Assembly (NCBI GenBank): GCA_040757065.1
Contig: JBFLXR010000009.1
Span: 1 to 64,000, forward strand
Direction: 5' to 3'
DNA length: 64,000 nt
From: JBFLXR01 sp040757065
GTDB taxonomy: Bacteria; Pseudomonadota; Gammaproteobacteria; Burkholderiales; Gallionellaceae
The translations under genes and the position numbers were made by a program. Numbering within the stretch: the first letter of the stretch is position 1; each line of letters opens with the position of its first letter. Below are positions 59,882 to 64,000 of the stretch, one piece after another. The notes below the pieces were generated by a model, which did not search any database, was not told the DNA's origin, and worked only from the letters and a program-made list of their open reading frames with translations.

Positions 59882-62155
59882 CTAAGCGCCCGGCACGGAC
59901 GCTTTATTGGCACACCAATTTCGCCACATCTCCCGGTATGCCGCCTCGACCACTCTGGTAAACGATACCGGATCGGCCGTTTGATCGCTGCGGATACGGT
60001 CGCGCATCGTTTCGCGGATAGACGCCAAACGATCCGGACTCTTAGCCCATGCAACGGCACGCGCAATATAATCTTCCCGGCTCTCGGCAATGAAATCATT
60101 CAGCCGGAAACGCTGCAACAAAGTCGCCCCCACGCGGGCAGCAGTCGTTTCGCCCGCCAATGTCAGCACTGGCACACCCATCCATATCGCGTGGCACGAG
60201 GTCGTTCCGCCGTTATACGGGAAGGGATCCAACGCCACATCGATTTGATGGTGCAACGCATAATAACTTTGCAAATCGCAGCGGTCTTTCAGTATTAAAC
60301 GCTGCACAGGCACGCCGGCCTCCGTAAAACGCTTCACAAGCATTTCCCGCGTTTTGTCGGTGTCGATTCCGCCTAGCATCAAACGCGATTCGGGTGCGCG
60401 TACCAAAATTTCCGCCCAAGTACGAACGACATCGTCGTTCAGCTTGGCCAAATTGCTTAAACACCCAAACGTAAAGGGATTCCCGCTCATAACCGGCGAC
60501 GGTGCAACATCCGGCACCCCGGCATCGTTCCACGTAAAAATACTGGAAGCAGGCAGTCTGACCAACTGTTCCGTGTGATAGGGATCGGTCAGCCCAACGG
60601 GATCCATACCTGCATCGGTCAGCCGATAATCCATCGCCTCCAACCCGGTTGTTCCGGCATACCCCAGCCAGGTCACCTGCACCGGAGCGGGCTTCAACCC
60701 GAACATCGGCAAACGGTTCCCTTTGGTATGGCCGGACAGATCGACGAGGATGTCGATTTTATCGCTGCGGATGCGTTCGGCCAGCTGCTGGTCGGTCATC
60801 AAGTCGCAGCGCACGAATGCATCGAGGCTTTGTTCGACATTTTGAGTCGCCGCATCGTAAATACTATTGTTGTAATACCCGTACAACTCGAATTGCCCGC
60901 GATCATGATGGGACAAAATCGGCTCGAAAAAATAATACACGGCGTGTGCGAAAAAATCCGCCGACACATAGCCGACACGCAACTTGCGATCCGGATCAGG
61001 CACATTGTCGTGCGGCCGCCGGAGCGGCAAATAAGGCTGCTCGAAACGCTCGGCAAACCTTAAATGCTCCTGATACAGCTCGTCCGGCGAGACATTGCTG
61101 CTATACAGCATGGTCATCAGCAAGTTGCTGTGCCACAGCGGATCGTGCGCCAGACGGCAGGCCTCCCGGTAATATTGGATTGCCTCGTCCACGCGCCCGG
61201 TGTCTTTCAGCACCATTGCCAAATTGTTATGCACTTCCGCCATGCCCGGCGTCATTTCGACTGTCTGACGGTAATGCGCCTCGGCCTCCCCCAGCTTACC
61301 CTGCCGCGCCAGCGCCACTCCCAGCGCAAAATGCGCCCGCGCCATACCCGGGTTTAGCTTAACAAGTTCGCGCGCTATCGTTTCGGCACGTTCATATTGT
61401 TTAATATCCAGCGTAATGTCGATCAGGCCGAAATAAGCACTCCATGCATCGGGCGCATATTTCAATACTAGCGCACAACAACGCTCAGCCTCGCCGAAAT
61501 GCCCCATTTGGCGCATCAGATCGGCCATTTTGATGTACACCGGCCAGTTGTCGTTACGCAATTCGATGGCGCGGTGATAGAACTGGACGGCATCCTGATA
61601 CTGCCCCAAAGACTGATACACCTCCCCGATTCCGGCAATCGCCTCGACGAAGTTTTCGCGCAACTCCAGCGCCTGCCGGAAACTTTGTATCGCCTCGTCG
61701 AGACGCTTCAGCTTCAGCAAAGCCACGCCGCGATTATTCCAGGTTTGCGCGTAACCGGGATTCAGCTTAATCGAGCGCTCCGCACTGGCGATCGCTTCGG
61801 CATAACGCCCCAAATCCACATATACCGCACACAAATTCGAGTGATACAGAAAGTGATCGGGCTGAGCGGCAACCGCCGACTCCAGCAAACCGATAGCCGA
61901 CTGTTTATCGCCGAGCCGGTGTGCGATCAAACCGAGGTTATGCAGTGCTGCAGGTTGTTGCGGATATTCGTTAAGGATGCGCTCGAGTTCGGCAATCGCC
62001 TCCGGCGTCTTGCCTGCCTGATCCAGCTCGACGGCATAATCGAGCCGTTGATTCAGCGCCTGAGTTGGAACAGCGCGATCCGGCTCCTGCGCCATGCAGC
62101 ACTTCTTATATTTTTTCCCGCTTCCGCAAGGACAAGGATCGTTTCTGCCCGCCAT
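59882..62155 (-). CDS. SEC-C/TPR/O-GlcNAc-transferase-like protein (GT41)
   Basis: 757 aa with three parts. A SEC-C zinc motif lies at the extreme N-terminus (NDPCPCGSGKKYKKCC, CxCx8CC). About ten TPR repeats follow (residues 35-370), for example YAQTWNNRGVALLKLKRLDE. The C-terminal GT41 domain has LRVGYVSADFFAHAVYYFFEP, ILVDLSGHTKGNRLPMFGLK, PVQVTWLGYAGTTGL and GGTTSCHAIWMGVPVLTL. It is a soluble cytoplasmic Ser/Thr glycosyltransferase type and the only recognisable transferase in the cluster. Starts 41 bases after tatC. Confidence 0.9.
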   Translation of the reverse strand: MAGRNDPCPCGSGKKYKKCCMAQEPDRAVPTQALNQRLDYAVELDQAGKTPEAIAELERILNEYPQQPAALHNLGLIAHRLGDKQSAIGLLESAVAAQPDHFLYHSNLCAVYVDLGRYAEAIASAERSIKLNPGYAQTWNNRGVALLKLKRLDEAIQSFRQALELRENFVEAIAGIGEVYQSLGQYQDAVQFYHRAIELRNDNWPVYIKMADLMRQMGHFGEAERCCALVLKYAPDAWSAYFGLIDITLDIKQYERAETIARELVKLNPGMARAHFALGVALARQGKLGEAEAHYRQTVEMTPGMAEVHNNLAMVLKDTGRVDEAIQYYREACRLAHDPLWHSNLLMTMLYSSNVSPDELYQEHLRFAERFEQPYLPLRRPHDNVPDPDRKLRVGYVSADFFAHAVYYFFEPILSHHDRGQFELYGYYNNSIYDAATQNVEQSLDAFVRCDLMTDQQLAERIRSDKIDILVDLSGHTKGNRLPMFGLKPAPVQVTWLGYAGTTGLEAMDYRLTDAGMDPVGLTDPYHTEQLVRLPASSIFTWNDAGVPDVAPSPVMSGNPFTFGCLSNLAKLNDDVVRTWAEILVRAPESRLMLGGIDTDKTREMLVKRFTEAGVPVQRLILKDRCDLQSYYALHHQIDVALDPFPYNGGTTSCHAIWMGVPVLTLAGETTAARVGATLLQRFRLNDFIAESREDYIARAVAWAKSPDRLASIRETMRDRIRSDQTADPVSFTRVVEAAYREMWRNWCANKASVPGA

Positions 62156-62196
62156 ACTTACTCCGTCACATTGACCTTTGCCCCTGTCCTGCGCGG

Positions 62197-62925
62197 CTAT
62201 TGCGCAGATTCAGGAGCCTGTCCGCCCCAGCTCGCCACCAATATGCCCGCCTCGTATAACAACCAGAGCGGAATCGCCAGCATCAATTGCGACACCACAT
62301 CCGGCGGGGTAAAGATCGCCCCCACTACGAATGCGCCGACGATGACATAGGAACGAATTTCCTTCAGCTTCGCCGTCGTCACCACGCCCATGCGCACCAT
62401 CAGCACCACCGCCACCGGCACTTGGAAGGTTACACCGAACGCCACGAACATCGACAGCACGAAGCTGAGATATTTATCGATATCGGTCATGACTGCAACA
62501 CCTTGCGGGGCGCTGGCGGTAATAAATCCGAACACGACCGGGAAAACGGCAAAATAGGCAAAAGCCATGCCGCAGAAGAACAGACACACGCTGGCGACTA
62601 CCAGCGGCAGAATCAGCTTGCGTTCATGAGCGTATAGCCCCGGCGCGACGAAACGCCACAACTGGTAAACCACGTACGGCAGCGCAATCAGAAAAGCCGC
62701 CATCAAGGCCACTTTCAGCGGCACGAAAAAGGGGGTAGTGACATCGGTGGCAATCATCTGCCCACCCTTGGGCAGCTTGGAAAGCAGAGGATGCGCCAAT
62801 ACAGCGTAAATATCGGCCGCCCAGGGGAACAAGCAGACAAATACCAGCAACACAGCCACCACCGAGCGCAACAAACTCGTGCGCAAATCGATCAAGTGGG
62901 TGATGAAGCTCTCAGTGGTACGCAT
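62197..62925 (-). CDS. tatC: Sec-independent translocase subunit TatC
   Basis: 242 aa with six TM helices; TESFITHLIDLRTSLLRSVV near residue 4-23 holds the conserved cytoplasmic start, and PFFVPLKVALMAAFLIALPYVVYQLWRFVAPGLY near 70-103 the signal-peptide binding region. ATG 62923-62925 overlaps the tatB stop (TGATG). With TatAB it exports folded proteins, including the Tat-signal ActB1 encoded here. Confidence 0.96.
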   Translation of the reverse strand: MRTTESFITHLIDLRTSLLRSVVAVLLVFVCLFPWAADIYAVLAHPLLSKLPKGGQMIATDVTTPFFVPLKVALMAAFLIALPYVVYQLWRFVAPGLYAHERKLILPLVVASVCLFFCGMAFAYFAVFPVVFGFITASAPQGVAVMTDIDKYLSFVLSMFVAFGVTFQVPVAVVLMVRMGVVTTAKLKEIRSYVIVGAFVVGAIFTPPDVVSQLMLAIPLWLLYEAGILVASWGGQAPESAQ

Positions 62926-63275
62926 CAATCAATCGGAAATTTTTTCTGCTCGGGCGCAGGGGGAGGCGCTTCGTCGCGCATCACATGGATAGCTGCACTA
63001 TTCAGTTCGCGTGCTTGCCGGTCGGCACTTTGCGTCAATTGACTCGCCGCCTTCTGGGCCGCCTCGGCCTCTTCTTGCACGCGCTGCTGCATCTTGCGCA
63101 TTTCCTCGATGGCAAGGTCGCGCTCGATGTCGGCACGTACGCCGTGGACGTAGCGCTGCGCCCGCCCCCACAGCAAGCCGAGGGTGCGCGCGACTTTCGG
63201 CAGACGTTCCGGGCCGATGACGATCAGCGCCACCACCAGAATCACCATCAGCTCGGAGAAGCTAATGTCGAACAT
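62925..63275 (-). CDS. tatB: Sec-independent translocase subunit TatB
   Basis: 116 aa with the TM helix at residues 3-20 (DISFSELMVILVVALIVIG), the conserved PERLPKVARTLGLLWGRA and an amphipathic helix, then a long charged coiled tail. The Glu in the TM start and the PERLP turn are typical of TatB rather than TatA. Confidence 0.94.
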   Translation of the reverse strand: MFDISFSELMVILVVALIVIGPERLPKVARTLGLLWGRAQRYVHGVRADIERDLAIEEMRKMQQRVQEEAEAAQKAASQLTQSADRQARELNSAAIHVMRDEAPPPAPEQKKFPID

Positions 63276-63288
63276 GCGGAATCAGTGG

Positions 63289-63510
63289 TTAGCTGCTGTG
63301 ATGGGTTTTGTCCTTCACTTCGCCTTCGATAGTCTGCCCGGGTTGCTGCTGCACCTGCTTCGGTGCTTCCTCGGCGCTCTGCATGCCTTCTTTGAAGCCT
63401 TTCACCGCTCCGCCCAGATCGCTGCCGATATTGCGCAGTTTCTTGGTACCGAAAACCAGCACGATCACCAGCAGCACGATCACCCAGTGCCAAATGCTCA
63501 TGGAACCCAT
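63289..63510 (-). CDS. tatA: Sec-independent translocase subunit TatA
   Basis: 73 aa: TM helix near 6-22 (IWHWVIVLLVIVLVFG), the FGTKKLRNIGSDLGGAVKGFKEGM hinge and amphipathic helix, and a short polar tail. The start may be ATG 63510 or the ATG three codons on (63501). 13 bases before tatB. Confidence 0.95.
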   Translation of the reverse strand: MGSMSIWHWVIVLLVIVLVFGTKKLRNIGSDLGGAVKGFKEGMQSAEEAPKQVQQQPGQTIEGEVKDKTHHSS

Positions 63511-63525
63511 TTTTCTCTCCTCGAA

Positions 63526-63873
63526 TTAATCGCGCCGCACCATCGGGGGCATGTGACCGCCGCCGATAATGTGCATGTGCAAATGAAATACTTCCTGACC
63601 GCCGCCCGCGCCGGTATTGATAACCGTGCGGAAGCCCCTGTCCAGCCCTTGTTCGCGCGCCAGCTTAGGCGCCAGCACCATCATCTTGCCGAGCAGTTCG
63701 GCGTGCTGCCCGTCCGCTTCCATCAGCGACGCCAGATGCAGCTTGGGGATCAGCATAAAATGCACCGGTGCGACGGGATGAATATCGTGAAACGCCAGCA
63801 CCTCGTCGTCTTCGTATACCTTGCGGCAGGGAATCTCGCCGCGCACGATTTTGCAGAAAATACAATCGCTCAT
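63526..63873 (-). CDS. hinT: HIT-family purine nucleoside phosphoramidase
   Basis: 115 aa with IFCKIVRGEIPCRKVYEDDEVLAF, VHFMLIPKLHLAS and the His triad HLHMHIIGGG. Hydrolyses AMP-lysine and related phosphoramidates. It lies between hisE and tatA, the usual betaproteobacterial order, with a 3-base gap to hisE. Confidence 0.95.
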   Translation of the reverse strand: MSDCIFCKIVRGEIPCRKVYEDDEVLAFHDIHPVAPVHFMLIPKLHLASLMEADGQHAELLGKMMVLAPKLAREQGLDRGFRTVINTGAGGGQEVFHLHMHIIGGGHMPPMVRRD

Positions 63874-63876
63874 GCC

Positions 63877-64000
63877 CTAATCCTTCTTGCGCGCCTCTTT
63901 CTCGGCGATGCCCGACACGCCTTCGCGGCGCGCCAGCTCGCTCAACACTGCCTCGGCATTCAAACCTTTATGCGCCAGCAATACCAAACTATGAAACCAC
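63877..64000 (-). CDS. hisE: Phosphoribosyl-ATP pyrophosphatase, 3' end only
   Basis: Only the last 41 codons are inside the window (WFHSLVLLAHKGLNAEAVLS, then ELARREGVSGIAEKEARKKD and TAG at 63877-63879). The sequence matches the C-terminal helices of HisE, step 2 of histidine synthesis. The gene continues beyond base 64000. Confidence 0.88.
   Translation of the reverse strand, partial: WFHSLVLLAHKGLNAEAVLSELARREGVSGIAEKEARKKD

Overview
The window reads as a chromosomal segment of a betaproteobacterium. The evidence is the gene content and order: hisE-hinT-tatABC, degQ, nif3 and sspA-sspB; ftsYEX-rpoH; ispE-tRNA-Gln-prs-rplY-pth; and lolB next to a TPR lipoprotein. Carrying an alternative complex III (ActA-F) in place of a cytochrome bc1 complex points to a lineage such as the Gallionella/Sideroxydans-type iron oxidisers, but that placement is inference from remembered gene content, not a database match. 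Most of the window is tightly packed and GC-rich by eye. The first 6 to 7 kb is visibly more AT-rich.

Positions 1-7633 are an integrated element next to a tRNA-Met gene. From the tRNA inward it holds a P4-type tyrosine integrase, an unknown gene, an AlpA regulator in an operon with a small ORF and a gene II/X-like rolling-circle replication protein, then a zone of broken genes. The broken genes are a truncated 5'-nucleotidase, a DUF2779 putative nuclease split by a single-base slip in a G6 tract, and a WYL-type HTH fragment joined in frame to an orphan reading frame. The far end of the element is outside the window.

Positions 7688-13852 (minus strand) carry a SPOR protein, coaX, birA, a patatin-like hydrolase, a small protein and maeB. 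Positions 14041-16425 (plus) hold a three-gene cassette of alpha/beta hydrolase with a Cys nucleophile, acyl carrier protein and ketosynthase. Positions 16422-19497 (minus) carry a type-4 uracil-DNA glycosylase, rimI, tsaB, ispF and ispD. mfd and serB follow on the plus strand, then pth, rplY, prs, tRNA-Gln, ispE, lolB and a TPR lipoprotein on the minus strand. Positions 29475-33317 (plus) are a GldG-type ABC exporter plus mutM. Positions 33363-37333 (minus) hold ferredoxin, coaD, rsmD (apparently starting at AUA) and an M16 peptidase pair. Positions 37441-40883 (plus) are ftsY-ftsE-ftsX and rpoH, with rpoH preceded by a near-perfect CIRCE operator.

Positions 40936-49110 (minus) are actA-B1-B2-C-D-E-F followed by sspA-sspB. 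Here the ActB subunit is split into two genes. In most betaproteobacteria petABC (bc1) sits directly before sspA-sspB, so ACIII appears to have replaced bc1 at its own locus. nif3 and degQ follow.

Between degQ and tatC, where they are usually close neighbours, lies a ten-gene minus-strand cluster (52075-62155). It encodes a SEC-C/TPR/O-GlcNAc-transferase-like protein, a DegT aminotransferase, a WbqC protein, two SAM methyltransferases, a nucleotide-sugar epimerase, an ATP-grasp ligase, a metallophosphoesterase and two tandem GH43-like beta-propeller proteins. Eight of its nine junctions overlap or are 10 bases or less, and it contains no flippase, polymerase or GT2/GT4 transferase. It looks like a dedicated pathway for making a modified amino sugar and attaching it to protein in the cytoplasm. 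This is the best candidate for an undescribed system. tatC-tatB-tatA, hinT and the 3' end of hisE close the window.
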